Shown: positions 17,391 to 27,289 of the stretch, piece by piece
How positions within the stretch are numbered: the first letter of the stretch is position 1
How the letters are laid out: each line of letters opens with the position of its first letter
Source of the DNA: Luteimonas sp. YGD11-2
Lineage (GTDB): Bacteria > Pseudomonadota > Gammaproteobacteria > Xanthomonadales > Xanthomonadaceae
Assembly (NCBI RefSeq): GCF_004118975.1
Contig: NZ_CP035376.1
Span: forward strand, 186,001-250,000
Reading direction: 5' to 3'
DNA length: 64,000 nucleotides
The notes under the pieces: generated by a model
What the model was told of the DNA's origin: nothing
Database searches by the model: none
Seen by the model: only the letters and a program-made list of their open reading frames with translations
Position numbers and translations under genes: made by a program

Positions 17391-17699
17391 ATGCGCGCAC
17401 CTCTCCTTGCGGTCCTGTTCCTCGCCACGACCGGCTGCACCTGGGTGCACATGGCGCCCGGTGCCAGCGCGGTGCGGGTCGCGCCCACCGCGCCCTCCGG
17501 CTGCGAGAAGCGCGGCGAGGTGGAGGTGTCGGTGAAGCACAACGTGGCCTTCATCGAACGCAACCAGCTGCGCGTGCGCGAGGAGCTGGAAACCCTGGCC
17601 CGCAACGAGGCCCCCGGGATGGGCGCCGACACCGTGCATCCGCTGGCCCCGCCGACTGCCGGCAGCCAGCGCTTCGCCGCCTGGCGCTGCGGCGGCTGA
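17391..17699 (+). CDS. DUF4156 lipoprotein
   Basis: A 102-residue lipoprotein with lipobox ATTGC (Cys16). The mature part has the DUF4156 pattern: a CEKRGEVEVSVKH segment followed by an amphipathic EELETLARNEAPGMGADTVHPL helix and loop. A cysteine pair (in GCEKRG and WRCGG) could form a disulfide. Function is unknown; relatives are found at the outer membrane. It precedes oleA by 100 bp on the same strand. Confidence 0.85.
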   Translation: MRAPLLAVLFLATTGCTWVHMAPGASAVRVAPTAPSGCEKRGEVEVSVKHNVAFIERNQLRVREELETLARNEAPGMGADTVHPLAPPTAGSQRFAAWRCGG

Positions 17700-17799
17700 G
17701 CCGCGCACCCCGCGATTCAGTTTGACCGCCCATTCAAAATGCGCGGGGAACCGGAAGCCGGTACCCTATGTCACCTTTTTTGCCGCGGTGCCCACGTCC

Positions 17800-18816
17800 A
17801 TGCTGTTCCAACACGTCGCCATTGCCGGTCTGGCCCACATCGACGCCCCGCGGCGGCTGACGTCGGACGAAATCAACGCGCGCCTCAAGCCCACGCTCGA
17901 CCGCCTCAACATCAAGACCGACGTCCTGCAGGACATCGCCGGCATCCACGCCCGGCGGCTGTGGGACGACGACGTCCAGGCCTCCGATGCGGCCACGCTC
18001 GCCGCGGTCAAGGCGCTGGCCGATGCCGGCATCGACCCGGCCAAGGTCGGCCTGCTGGTCAACACCTCGGTCAGCCGTGACTACCTCGAGCCGTCCACCG
18101 CGTCGATCGTCAGCGGCAACCTCGGCATGTCCGACACCTGCCAGAACTTCGACCTCGCCAACGCCTGCCTGGCCTTCCTCAACGGCATGGACGTGGCCAG
18201 CCGCATGATCGAGCGCGGCGAGATCGACTACGCGCTGGTCGTCGACGGCGAGACCGCCAACCTCGCCTACGAGAAGACCATCGAGCGCCTGCTGCGCCCG
18301 GAGGCCACCGAGGAGGACTTCCGCAACGAGCTCGCCACGCTGACGCTGGGCTGCGGTGCCGCGGCGATGGTGCTGGCACGCGCCGAGCTCGCCCCCGGCG
18401 CGCCGCGCTACAAGGGCGGCGTGACCCGCGCGGCCACCGAGTGGAACACCCTGTGCCGCGGCAACCTCGACCGCATGGTCACCGACACCCGGATGCTGCT
18501 GATCGAGGGCATCAAGCTGGCGCAGAAGACCTTCATCGCCGCCAAGGCCAAGCTCGGCTGGGCGGTCGAGGAGCTCGACGAGTTCGTGATCCACCAGGTC
18601 AGCAAGGCGCACACCGCCGCCTTCATCAAGGCCTTCAACATCGATCCCAAGAAGGTCATGACCATCTTCGGCGAGCACGGCAACATCGGCCCGGCCTCGG
18701 TGCCGATCGTGCTGTCGAAGCTGCGCGAGGACGGCCGCCTGAAGAAGGGCGACCGGGTGGCGCTGCTGGGCATCGGCTCCGGCCTGAACTGCTCGATGGC
18801 CGAGGTGGTCTGGTAA
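17800..18816 (+). CDS. OleA, acyl-CoA condensing thiolase-fold enzyme
   Basis: OleA performs head-to-head Claisen condensation of two long-chain acyl-CoAs to a beta-keto acid, the first step of bacterial long-chain olefin synthesis. The 338-residue length equals X. campestris OleA, and the sequence is very close throughout. The catalytic residues are present: Cys123 (ANACLAF), His265 (FVIHQVS) and Asn295 (GEHGNIG), plus Glu97 (DYLEPST), which acts across the dimer interface. The ATG at 17800 gives exactly the family N-terminus; an in-frame ATG 26 codons earlier is ignored. A GC hairpin follows the stop. oleB, oleC and oleD lie 6.5-13 kb downstream on the same strand. Confidence 0.96.
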   Translation: MLFQHVAIAGLAHIDAPRRLTSDEINARLKPTLDRLNIKTDVLQDIAGIHARRLWDDDVQASDAATLAAVKALADAGIDPAKVGLLVNTSVSRDYLEPSTASIVSGNLGMSDTCQNFDLANACLAFLNGMDVASRMIERGEIDYALVVDGETANLAYEKTIERLLRPEATEEDFRNELATLTLGCGAAAMVLARAELAPGAPRYKGGVTRAATEWNTLCRGNLDRMVTDTRMLLIEGIKLAQKTFIAAKAKLGWAVEELDEFVIHQVSKAHTAAFIKAFNIDPKKVMTIFGEHGNIGPASVPIVLSKLREDGRLKKGDRVALLGIGSGLNCSMAEVVW

Positions 18817-18842
18817 TACCGGCCACACCTTCGTCGTGATCC

Positions 18843-18863
18843 GGGGCCGGCCTGTCCGGCCCC
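18843..18863 (+). terminator. hairpin after oleA
   Basis: GGGGCCGG and CCGGCCCC pair around CCTGT, 27 bp after the oleA stop. There is no T run, so it is at best a weak terminator, but it suggests oleA is separated from the permease gene downstream. Confidence 0.4.
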
Positions 18864-19007
18864 TGTCATGTCCGCCCGCGGCGGCCTGACCGGCCCCGCG
18901 CGCCGCCACGCGCGACGCATCGGTTCGCGGGCGCGGCACGCGCCACGCGCGCCTTGCACACCCACCCACATCGACCGGTGCCACCGCGCCGCGCTGGTGC
19001 AGATCCC

Positions 19008-19796
19008 ATGGAATTCGGCCTCGACGTCCTCGCCCTGCTGGCCCTGGCCGCATTCGTCGCCGGCACCATCGACGCGATGGCCGGCGGTGGCGGGCTGATC
19101 ACCATCCCCGCGCTGATGGCGGCCGGGGTGCCGCCGGTGCAGGCGCTGGCCACCAACAAGCTGCAGTCGAGCTTCGGCACCAGTGGCGCCGTCTACGCGT
19201 TCGCCCGCCGTGGCTGGATCGACTTCCGGCGCATCGCCTGGCCGGCGGGTGGCGCGTTCGCGGGCTCGGTGGGCGGCGCACTGGCGCTGCAGGCGGTGGA
19301 TCCCTCGTTCCTCGCCGGGCTGGTGCCGCTGCTGCTCATCACCATGGCCGGCTACTTCCTGTTCGGGCCGAAGCCCAGCGAGACCGATACCCGAGCGCGG
19401 CTCGGCGAGGGCGCGCTGGTGGCGACGATGACCGGGCTGGGGTTCTACGACGGCTTCTTCGGCCCCGGCGCCGGCTCGTTCATGGCCACCGCGCTGGTGG
19501 CGCTGTTCGGCATGGGCCTGGTGTCCGCCACCGCGCATACCAAGTGCCTCAACCTCGCCAGCAACGTCGCGGCGCTGATCACCTTCGTCATCGGCGGCCA
19601 GGTGCTGTGGCTGCTGGGCCTGGTGATGGCGGTGGCCAGCCTCGCCGGCGGCCAGCTCGGCGCCCACCTCGCGCTGAAGGTCGGCAGCCGCGCGATCCGC
19701 CCGCTGCTGGTGGTGATGTCGCTGGCGCTGACGGTGAAGCTGCTCGCGGACCCGGACAATCCGCTGGTGGAGTGGGTAAAGCGTGTCTTCGGCTGA
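19008..19796 (+). CDS. TSUP family (TauE/SafE) permease
   Basis: A 262-residue inner-membrane protein with about eight hydrophobic helices and the duplicated TSUP signature: AGTIDAMAGGGGLITIPALM in the first half and GFYDGFFGPGAGSFMATALV in the second. Family members export sulfite, sulfoacetate or related small anions. The substrate here is unknown, and a link to olefin synthesis is only positional. It follows oleA by about 190 bp. Confidence 0.93.
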   Translation: MEFGLDVLALLALAAFVAGTIDAMAGGGGLITIPALMAAGVPPVQALATNKLQSSFGTSGAVYAFARRGWIDFRRIAWPAGGAFAGSVGGALALQAVDPSFLAGLVPLLLITMAGYFLFGPKPSETDTRARLGEGALVATMTGLGFYDGFFGPGAGSFMATALVALFGMGLVSATAHTKCLNLASNVAALITFVIGGQVLWLLGLVMAVASLAGGQLGAHLALKVGSRAIRPLLVVMSLALTVKLLADPDNPLVEWVKRVFG

Positions 19797-19832
19797 GGCA
19801 CCGCATGGGACGTGCCTAAAAAACGTCAGAAT

Positions 19833-19861
19833 TTGTACACGTCGCCTGCGATGTGTATAAG
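19833..19861 (+). promoter_or_regulatory. sigma-70 promoter of fic with overlapping inverted repeat
   Basis: TTGTAC (19833-19838) and TATAAG (19856-19861) are exactly 17 bp apart, 33 bp before the fic ATG. The same bases form an imperfect inverted repeat, TGTACAC (19834-19840) and GTGTATA (19853-19859), lying over both hexamers, so a dimeric repressor could bind there. The region is AT-rich against its surroundings. Confidence 0.65.
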
Positions 19862-19893
19862 AATCCGGGTTTCCTGTCCACGAGGACTCCGGC

Positions 19894-20976
19894 ATGCCCC
19901 TGCCTCCCCTGTCCGATCTGGACCCGCATCGGTTTGAAACCGTGCCGATCTTCCGGCTACTGGTTGAAGCCAACCGCAGGCTGGCCGAACTCAAGGGCGT
20001 CGCCGCCGGCATTCCCAACCAGAACATCCTCATCAATACCTTGACCCTGCAGGAAGCACGGGACAGCTCGGCCATCGAGAACATCGTCACCACGCAGGAC
20101 GATCTCTACCGCGATGAGGAAGCCAGCGATGCCGTCGGCACGGCCGTCAAGGAAGTCCTGCGCTATCGCCAGGCGCTGCGCGCCGGCCACGAACGCGTGA
20201 AGGCGACCGGCCTGCTCACGCTCAATACCATTCTCGACATCCAGGAACAGCTCGAGTGCAACCGCGCCGGCCTGCGCAAGCTGCCCGGCACGGCGTTGCG
20301 CGACGGTGCCGGGCAGCTGGTCTACGAACCGCCGCAGGATGCCAACGACGTGCGCCGGTTGATGGGTGGCCTGGAGCGCTTCATGCACGACGAGCCGTCG
20401 TTCGCGGCCGATCCGTTGGTGAAGATGGCGCTGGTCCACCACCAGTTCGAGAGCATCCACCCCTTCTACGACGGCAACGGGCGCACCGGGCGCATCGTCA
20501 ACGTGCTGTATTTGGTCAAGGAGGGGCTGCTCGATATTCCCGTGCTCTACCTCAGCCGGCACATCGTACGCACCAAGCCGGACTACTACCGGCTGCTGCA
20601 GGCGGTGCGCGACGACGATGCATGGGAAGACTGGGTGCTCTACATGCTTGAGGCTGTCTCCGTCACCGCGGCCGAGACCATCGACACCGTGCAGGCGATC
20701 AAGGTGCTGTTGCAGGACACCAAGCAGCACCTTCGCAGCGAGTACCGGTTCTACAGCCAGGACCTGCTCAACAACCTGTTCAACCACCCCTATACCCGCG
20801 TCGAGTTCCTGCAGCGCGAGCTCGGTATCGCGCGCGCCACGGCCACCAAGTACCTGGATCAGCTGGCGCGGGACAGCGTGCTCGACAAGATCCGCGTGGG
20901 GCGCAACAACTACTACGTGAACCGGCCATTGTTCGCCCTGCTCAGCCGCGAGGGTGCGCCGGAGGAGCGCGCGTGA
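19894..20976 (+). CDS. Fic-domain protein with C-terminal winged helix
   Basis: Fic enzymes transfer AMP or another phosphate-linked group to target proteins. This 360-residue protein has the full active motif HPFYDGNGRTGR (residues 189-200) and an N-terminal inhibitory motif of the S-x3-E-N type (SSAIEN, Ser58 to Asn63), so it is a class II, self-inhibited Fic. The C-terminal 80 residues form a winged helix-turn-helix (FLQRELGIARATATKYLDQL), as in the many Fic proteins that also bind DNA. No antitoxin gene is adjacent. Its own AT-richer promoter and its position between ole genes suggest it was inserted. Self-regulation through the winged helix is inference. Confidence 0.95.
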   Translation: MPLPPLSDLDPHRFETVPIFRLLVEANRRLAELKGVAAGIPNQNILINTLTLQEARDSSAIENIVTTQDDLYRDEEASDAVGTAVKEVLRYRQALRAGHERVKATGLLTLNTILDIQEQLECNRAGLRKLPGTALRDGAGQLVYEPPQDANDVRRLMGGLERFMHDEPSFAADPLVKMALVHHQFESIHPFYDGNGRTGRIVNVLYLVKEGLLDIPVLYLSRHIVRTKPDYYRLLQAVRDDDAWEDWVLYMLEAVSVTAAETIDTVQAIKVLLQDTKQHLRSEYRFYSQDLLNNLFNHPYTRVEFLQRELGIARATATKYLDQLARDSVLDKIRVGRNNYYVNRPLFALLSREGAPEERA

Positions 20977-21091
20977 GCCTGTCCGTCGACGCCGGGAGTG
21001 CGTACACATGCCGCTGGGTCTCGACGAAGTCCGCGACCGCGCCCAGCCGGTGTGGGGCAGGGCCCGACCTGTCGAGTTGTGGCATCACTAC

Positions 21092-22123
21092 CTAATCAAT
21101 TGCGTCGCGAGCAATCTCCCGAAGCAGATCCCGATGAAACCGCTCCGGATCCTGGATATGCGGCGAATGCCCGAGATCCTCGTACTCCACCAGTACCGCG
21201 CCCGGGATCGCGGCCGCGGCCCGGCGCCCCAACGTCCGATAGTCGCCCAGCCTGGCCTGGGCCTCGGCCGGCGCTGCCGCCTTCCCCAGCGCCGTCCGGT
21301 CATGCACGCCAATGAACAGCGTCGTCGGCACCCGTAGCAGCGGCAGTTCGTAAACCACCGGCTGCCACATCAACATGTCGAACGTCAGCGCCTGGTGCCA
21401 CGCCACCAGTTCGCGGCCCGGGCCTGCATACATGCCGGCCTGCATCCGCGCCCAGCGCTCGAACTCCGGGCGCCATTCGCCCGCGTAGTACACCCTGGTC
21501 TGGTAGTCGCGGATGCTGTCGTAGGTGGTGCGCAGTTCCGATGCGTAGACCGCTTCCACCGGCTGGTAGGGCACGCCCTTGGCCTTCCAGTCCTCCAGGC
21601 CGATGGGGCCCACGAGGGCCAGGTGCTCCACGGCGTCGGGATACATCAGCGCGTAGCGCATCGCCAGCATGCCGCCCATGGAATGCCCGACCACCACGCT
21701 GTGCTCGATGCCAAGCGAGGCCAGCAGGCCGCGTGTGTTGTGGGCCAGGCCGGCGAGCGCGTACTGGTAGCCGTCGGGCTTGCTGGACTTGCAGAAGCCC
21801 ACCTGGTCGGGCGCGATCACGCGGTAGCCGGCCTGCGCAAGCGCGGCGATGGTCTGCTCCCAGGTGGCGGCGCAGAAGTTCTTGCCGTGCAGCAACAGCG
21901 CGGTGCGGCCGTTGGCCTCGCCGGTGGGCGCCACGTCCAGGTAGATCATCTCCACCTGCCGGCGCTGCGATTCGAACGCATGCGTGTGGACCGGGTGCGG
22001 GTACTCGAAGCCTTCGAGCCGCGGGCCGTAGGCGGCGCGGTTGTCCGCGGACGCAATGCCGGTGATGCCCGGGAGGCCCGCGAACAGGAGTGCTGCTGTG
22101 GTCAACCGGATCCCGCTGCGCAT
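21092..22123 (-). CDS. periplasmic alpha/beta hydrolase
   Basis: The 343-residue precursor has a signal peptide (cleavage near GIASA-DN), so the enzyme is probably exported. The alpha/beta-hydrolase core has the oxyanion loop LLLHGKNF, the nucleophile elbow GHSMGG, a late GVHDRTA with the acid, and the catalytic histidine in EDLGHSPHIQ. Length and motifs fit epoxide-hydrolase/esterase-like enzymes; the substrate is not predictable. A GGAGCAGG ribosome site precedes the start. It lies 17 bp downstream of the YqhA-like gene on the same strand, so the two may form an operon. Confidence 0.9.
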   Translation of the reverse strand: MRSGIRLTTAALLFAGLPGITGIASADNRAAYGPRLEGFEYPHPVHTHAFESQRRQVEMIYLDVAPTGEANGRTALLLHGKNFCAATWEQTIAALAQAGYRVIAPDQVGFCKSSKPDGYQYALAGLAHNTRGLLASLGIEHSVVVGHSMGGMLAMRYALMYPDAVEHLALVGPIGLEDWKAKGVPYQPVEAVYASELRTTYDSIRDYQTRVYYAGEWRPEFERWARMQAGMYAGPGRELVAWHQALTFDMLMWQPVVYELPLLRVPTTLFIGVHDRTALGKAAAPAEAQARLGDYRTLGRRAAAAIPGAVLVEYEDLGHSPHIQDPERFHRDLLREIARDAID

Positions 22124-22140
22124 GCCTGCTCCTGGTCGGC

Positions 22141-22782
22141 TCAGCCCGCGTGCTTTTCGCGATGGTTGCCGGCGTGGTGCATCAGCCGGTCGGTCCAGGC
22201 GATGCCGATGGCCGACAGGATGAAGATGGCATGGATGATCGCCTGCCACATGATGCCGTCGGCGGTGTAGGTGGTGCAGGTGCGCACGTTGGCGGCGCCG
22301 CCCATCTCCATCCACAGTTTCGCCGCCTGCAGTGCGTCGACGGTGCCGCAGGTCGGCAGGCCGCCGGCCATCCCGGCCTCGATGAAGGTCTTGAGCAGGT
22401 GGATCGAGCTGATGCCGATGATCGCCATCGCCAGCTTGACCTTGAGCACGCTGGCGTTGACGTGGGACAGCCACTCCGGCTGGTCGGGATGGCCTTCCAG
22501 CCGCAGCCGCGACACGAAGGTTTCGTAGCCGCCGACGATCACCATCACCAGCAGGTTGGAGATCATCACCACGTCGATCAGGCCGAGCACGATCAGCATG
22601 ATCGCCTGCTCGCCGAGGCTGGCCGCACCGTGGATCAGGTGCCACAGCTCCTTGACGAACAGCACGACATACACGCCCTGCGCGGCGATGAGGCCGAGGT
22701 AGAGCGGAAGCTGCAGCCAGCGGGAACTGAAGATCAGCCCGGCGAGCAGGCCGGGCGGGGTGGTGGTGGCGGGGGAGGACAT
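22141..22782 (-). CDS. YqhA family (UPF0114) membrane protein
   Basis: A 213-residue inner-membrane protein with about four transmembrane helices. Characteristic UPF0114/TIGR00645 pieces are [48 protein letters not shown] and [20 protein letters not shown]. The function of the family is not known. The start is placed at the ATG at 22782 (MSSPATTT); 16 more codons are open upstream but look unlike the family. It lies directly upstream of the periplasmic hydrolase gene. Confidence 0.92.
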   Translation of the reverse strand: MSSPATTTPPGLLAGLIFSSRWLQLPLYLGLIAAQGVYVVLFVKELWHLIHGAASLGEQAIMLIVLGLIDVVMISNLLVMVIVGGYETFVSRLRLEGHPDQPEWLSHVNASVLKVKLAMAIIGISSIHLLKTFIEAGMAGGLPTCGTVDALQAAKLWMEMGGAANVRTCTTYTADGIMWQAIIHAIFILSAIGIAWTDRLMHHAGNHREKHAG

Positions 22783-22859
22783 GCAGGCGCCGCAGGACAG
22801 GGCGGCGCAATGTAACGACCGCGCCGGCATCCTGCCAAGCGCCGCGTGTGTGGCTGCCG

Positions 22860-24568
<1,709 letters not shown>

Positions 24569-24572
<4 letters not shown>

Positions 24573-25126
24573 GGCACATCGTCCAGAAGGAGCGCACGGC
24601 GCAGGCCGGCTTCGGCGGCGGCGAACGCATCGTGCGCGCCCTCGACGAGCAGCGCTTCGCGTGCAGGTGGGAGTGCCGCTTGCGCGAGCTGTTGCAGCAC
24701 CGCCGGCCATTCGCCGTCGATGGCATGGCGGTCGAGGAAGCGGGCGCCGCGCTGGGCGGTGAATCCCAGGCGCTGCGCATCGCGCCGCAGCAGGCGCGCG
24801 CCCATGCTGCTTCCTGCTATCACGTAGCGCCAGCCAAGGCGTTCTTCGGCACCGGTCGCGCGCTGCAGCCTGCCGCACGGCGGCAATGGGGGCAGTTCCA
24901 GTGCAACCAGGTCCGCGGACAGCCACAGCGAGCGCAGCGGAGGCTCGTCGAGGACCGCTTCGGCATCGCTGATGAAGCGGTGCATGCCGCGCAGGTAGGC
25001 GTGGTAGGTGGCGACGTCGGCCAGGCCGCCCGCAAGCAGCCCGTCGAGCTGCCGGTGGGCGGACAGCGTTGCTTCTCGCAGCCGATCGCGCAGATCGGCG
25101 ACGGGTTTCAGGGCGGTCAGAGGCAT
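24569..25126 (-). CDS. heme oxygenase BphO
   Basis: It opens heme to biliverdin, the chromophore of the phytochrome encoded next. The 185-residue protein has the bacterial heme-oxygenase pattern: LREATLSAHRQLDGLL with the proximal histidine, YHAYLRGMHRFISDAE, and RLGWRYVIAGSSMGARLL, where the Gly-Ser-Met-Gly run faces the heme. The bphO-bphP order with overlapping start and stop is typical of photosensor operons. It is divergent from oleB. Confidence 0.92.
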
Positions 25127-25274
25127 CGGTCGAGGATACAGATCGGGCCGGCAGCAGTATTCACTTTCGTGGCACCCGCGTGAACGAGTCAGCTTCAGCC
25201 GGGCGTGGCTGCGGCGTCCCTGCCCGCCGTGGGTGCCGGTGCTGTCGATGGCAGGGCGCGCCGGGTGCCCGCGA

Positions 25275-25280
25275 TAGAAT
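25275..25280 (+). promoter_or_regulatory. putative -10 element upstream of oleB
   Basis: GATAGAATGGGCGC contains TAGAAT 39 bp before the likely oleB start. The same TAGAATGGGCGC string precedes speA (46310), so it looks like a real -10 region in this genome. No clear -35 is seen. Confidence 0.4.
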
Positions 25281-25318
25281 GGGCGCGCCGCCGGATTCCG
25301 GCATTCCAGGCGTTGTGC

Positions 25319-26230
25319 GTGCAATTTCCCGATTACCCGTTCCAGGGCCGGCGGATCGAGGTCCGGCCGGGCGTGCTCCAGAAGGGCGTGCTCCAGCACG
25401 TGCTCGACGAGGGCCCGCGCGATGGCGAGGTCGTGCTGATGCTGCACGGCAACCCGTCGTGGAGTTACTACTGGCGCCACCTGGTGCTCGGGCTGCGCGA
25501 CCGCTACCGCTGCGTCGTGCCCGACCACGTCGGCATGGGCCTGTCGGACAAGCCCGACGATGCGCGCTACGCGTACACGCTGCAGTCGCGCATCGACGAT
25601 CTCGACACCGTGCTCGACCGCCTCGGCATCGACGGGCCGGTGACGCTGGCGGTGCACGACTGGGGCGGCATGATCGGCTTCGGCTGGGCGCTGCGCGATC
25701 CCTCGCGCGTGCGCCGGCTGGTGATCCTCAACACGGCGTCATTCCCGCTGCCGGCGGCGAAGAAGATGCCGTGGCAGATCGCCTTCGGCCGCGACCTGAA
25801 ACTCGGCGAGCTGGTGATCCGCGGCTTCAACGCGTTCTCCGCCGGTGCGTCGTGGATCGGGGTCGAACGGCGGATGCCGGCGGCGGTGCGCCGCGCCTAT
25901 GTCGCGCCGTACGACAGCTGGGCCAACCGCATCTCCACCGTGCGCTTCATGCAGGACATCCCGCTGGGCCCGGAGGATGCCGCCTGGCCGCTGCTCGAAG
26001 CGGCCGGCCGTGCGCTGCCGGGGTATGCCGACCGCCCGGCCTTTATCGGCTGGGGACTCAAGGATTTCGTGTTCGACCATCATTTCCTCGACGGCTTCCG
26101 CCGCGCGCTGCCGCAGGCCGAAGTGCAGGCCTTCGACGACGCCGGGCACTACGTGCTCGAGGACCGCCACGAGGTGCTGGTGCCGCGCATCCGCGCCTTC
26201 CTGGACGCGCATCCGCTGCAGGCGGGGTAG
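25319..26230 (+). CDS. OleB, beta-lactone decarboxylase
   Basis: OleB removes carbon dioxide from the beta-lactone made by OleC, giving the alkene. It is an alpha/beta-hydrolase of the haloalkane-dehalogenase type: LHGNPSWSYYWRHLV oxyanion region, nucleophile Asp in AVHDWGGMIG, and the catalytic histidine in FDDAGHYVLED. Similarity to X. campestris OleB is high (MPAAVRRAYVAPYD, ISTVRFMQDIPL). The start is uncertain: a GTG at 25319 fits the family N-terminus (QFPDYPFQG); a TTG at 25313 or a GTG at 25205 are alternatives. With the GTG at 25319 the product is 303 residues. Confidence 0.93.
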   Translation: MQFPDYPFQGRRIEVRPGVLQKGVLQHVLDEGPRDGEVVLMLHGNPSWSYYWRHLVLGLRDRYRCVVPDHVGMGLSDKPDDARYAYTLQSRIDDLDTVLDRLGIDGPVTLAVHDWGGMIGFGWALRDPSRVRRLVILNTASFPLPAAKKMPWQIAFGRDLKLGELVIRGFNAFSAGASWIGVERRMPAAVRRAYVAPYDSWANRISTVRFMQDIPLGPEDAAWPLLEAAGRALPGYADRPAFIGWGLKDFVFDHHFLDGFRRALPQAEVQAFDDAGHYVLEDRHEVLVPRIRAFLDAHPLQAG

Positions 26231-26297
26231 GCGAATCGGCCGCGGGCTCGGCCGTGAGCCAGGAGTCTGGAATTCGAAGCCCGGAGCTCAGGCCCGG

Positions 26298-26318
26298 AGC
26301 CCAGAGCCCAGAGCCCAG
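26298..26318 (+). repeat. AGCCCAG microsatellite
   Basis: Three perfect tandem copies of AGCCCAG, with degenerate AGCCC-containing units on both sides from about 26275 to 26345. Confidence 0.7.
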
Positions 26319-26351
26319 AGTCAGAGCCAAAGCCTGAAGCCGAGCCCGGGG

Positions 26352-26467
26352 TGGCCCACCGCGGCCACAGGGGGATGCCCAGCCGGATGGCTCCGCGTCC
26401 TGCTACCACATCCGTCGCCGGCCATCCCTGGCCGGCTCTGGGCATCCCCCTGCGTCCGCGGCGGGCC
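26352..26467 (+). repeat. hairpin element A, copy 2
   Basis: About 116 bp with arms pairing over roughly 34 bp (GGCCCACCGCGGCCACAGGG start; CTGCGTCCGCGGCGGGCC end). The loop contains CTCCGCGTCCTGCTACCAC and GCCGGCCATCCCTGGCCGGC. It matches copy 1 at 9230-9346, and similarity continues for about 120 bp to a shared GCACGAGCGTG near 26573. Confidence 0.8.
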
Positions 26468-26656
26468 CCGAGCTGGTGTCGTGTCTGGGAGAAGGTCAAC
26501 CGCAAGAGCGTCAGGCCGCCGTAGCAATCGACGACGTCGGCTACAGCGGGTTCTCCCTGTCGGACTGATCGACGCACGAGCGTGGTCGGCTCCGTTGAGG
26601 TCTCCACGACCACTGAAGCGGGGAGGGGCCGGAACAGACAACCAGTAGCTTTGGAA

Positions 26657-26901
26657 CCCCTTCTCCCGCCTGCGGGGTGAAGAGGCGCGTTTGCGAGCCA
26701 CCGGCTCGCGCGGCGATGAACGCCCGAGCGGCGACGCGAGGGGCTGGGGCGCGGAGCGGGGGCAGGGGTGAGGGCCAATGCCACGTAGGAAAGCCCTCAT
26801 CCGCCCCTTCGGGGCACCCCGCTCGGCGCCGGGCGTTCGGATGTGCGCGAGCAGTGGCTCGAGAGCCGCACACCCTCACCCCGCGAGCAGGACAAGGGTG
26901 G
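26657..26901. repeat. long imperfect inverted repeat with CCCTTCTCCC ends
   Basis: The left side (CCCCTTCTCCCGCCTGCGGG, then GCGAGCCACCGGCTCGCGCG and GAACGCCCGAGC) is mirrored by the right side (GGGCGTTCGGATGTGCGCGA, GCAGTGGCTCGAGAGCCGC, CACCCTCACCCCGCGAGCAG). The whole can fold into a stem of about 240 bases. It belongs to the family-typical intergenic repeats but is longer than usual. Confidence 0.6.
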
Positions 26902-26962
26902 TCACAGCGACCTGGTCGGCCACCGCGCCTGCCCTTCCTGCCGAAGCCGGCGAACGTCCGGG

Positions 26963-27079
26963 CCCGTCGCGTGCGCCGGGGGGTGTGCTCCCAGCCGGCC
27001 ATGGATGGCCGGCGGCCGGCCGTGGTAGCTGGACGCGGACTCCGGCCGGGGGAGCACACCCCCCGGTGCGCGTGACGGG
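26963..27079 (-). repeat. hairpin element B, copy 2
   Basis: A 117-bp element with arms of about 30 bp that pair almost perfectly (CCCGTCGCGTGCGCCGGGGG / CCCCCCGGTGCGCGTGACGG plus G) around the loop GCCATGGATGGCCGGCGGCC, GTGGTAGCTGGACGCGGAC. It matches copy 1 at 9556-9672. The loop is the reverse complement of the loop in element A. Confidence 0.85.
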
Positions 27080-27274
27080 CAGCGCGACCGCGAACGAAGC
27101 CCCATCGCCGGCGAAGCACGCGCGACGGGCTGCGCGCCCCGGAACGGAAGCAACTACCGGTGCGCGCGACGGGCAGCGCGAACGCGAATGAAGCCCCGTC
27201 GCCGGCGCGACCCGCGCAACACGGGCAACGCGACTCGGAACGAAGCAAGTACCGGCCGCGCGACGGGCAATGCC
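27065..27274 (+). repeat. 94-95-bp tandem duplication, two copies and a stub
   Basis: GGTGCGCGTGACGGGCAGCG at 27065 recurs at 27159 with one change. Each copy continues through GAAGCCCCATCGCCGGCG and ends in a GGAAC-GAAGCAA-TACCGG block, followed by a third partial start at 27254. The first copy overlaps the end of element B2. Confidence 0.7.
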
Positions 27275-27289
27275 TCCCCCGGCGCGACC

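Larger units (their letters stand above)
26231..27289. other. 1.06-kb repeat-filled gap between convergent oleB and ykgJ
   Basis: No credible gene. In order it holds an AGCCCAG microsatellite, hairpin element A2 with its following conserved stretch to about 26600, a long inverted repeat (26657-26901), hairpin element B2 and a 94-95-bp tandem duplication reaching about 27274. Confidence 0.75.
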
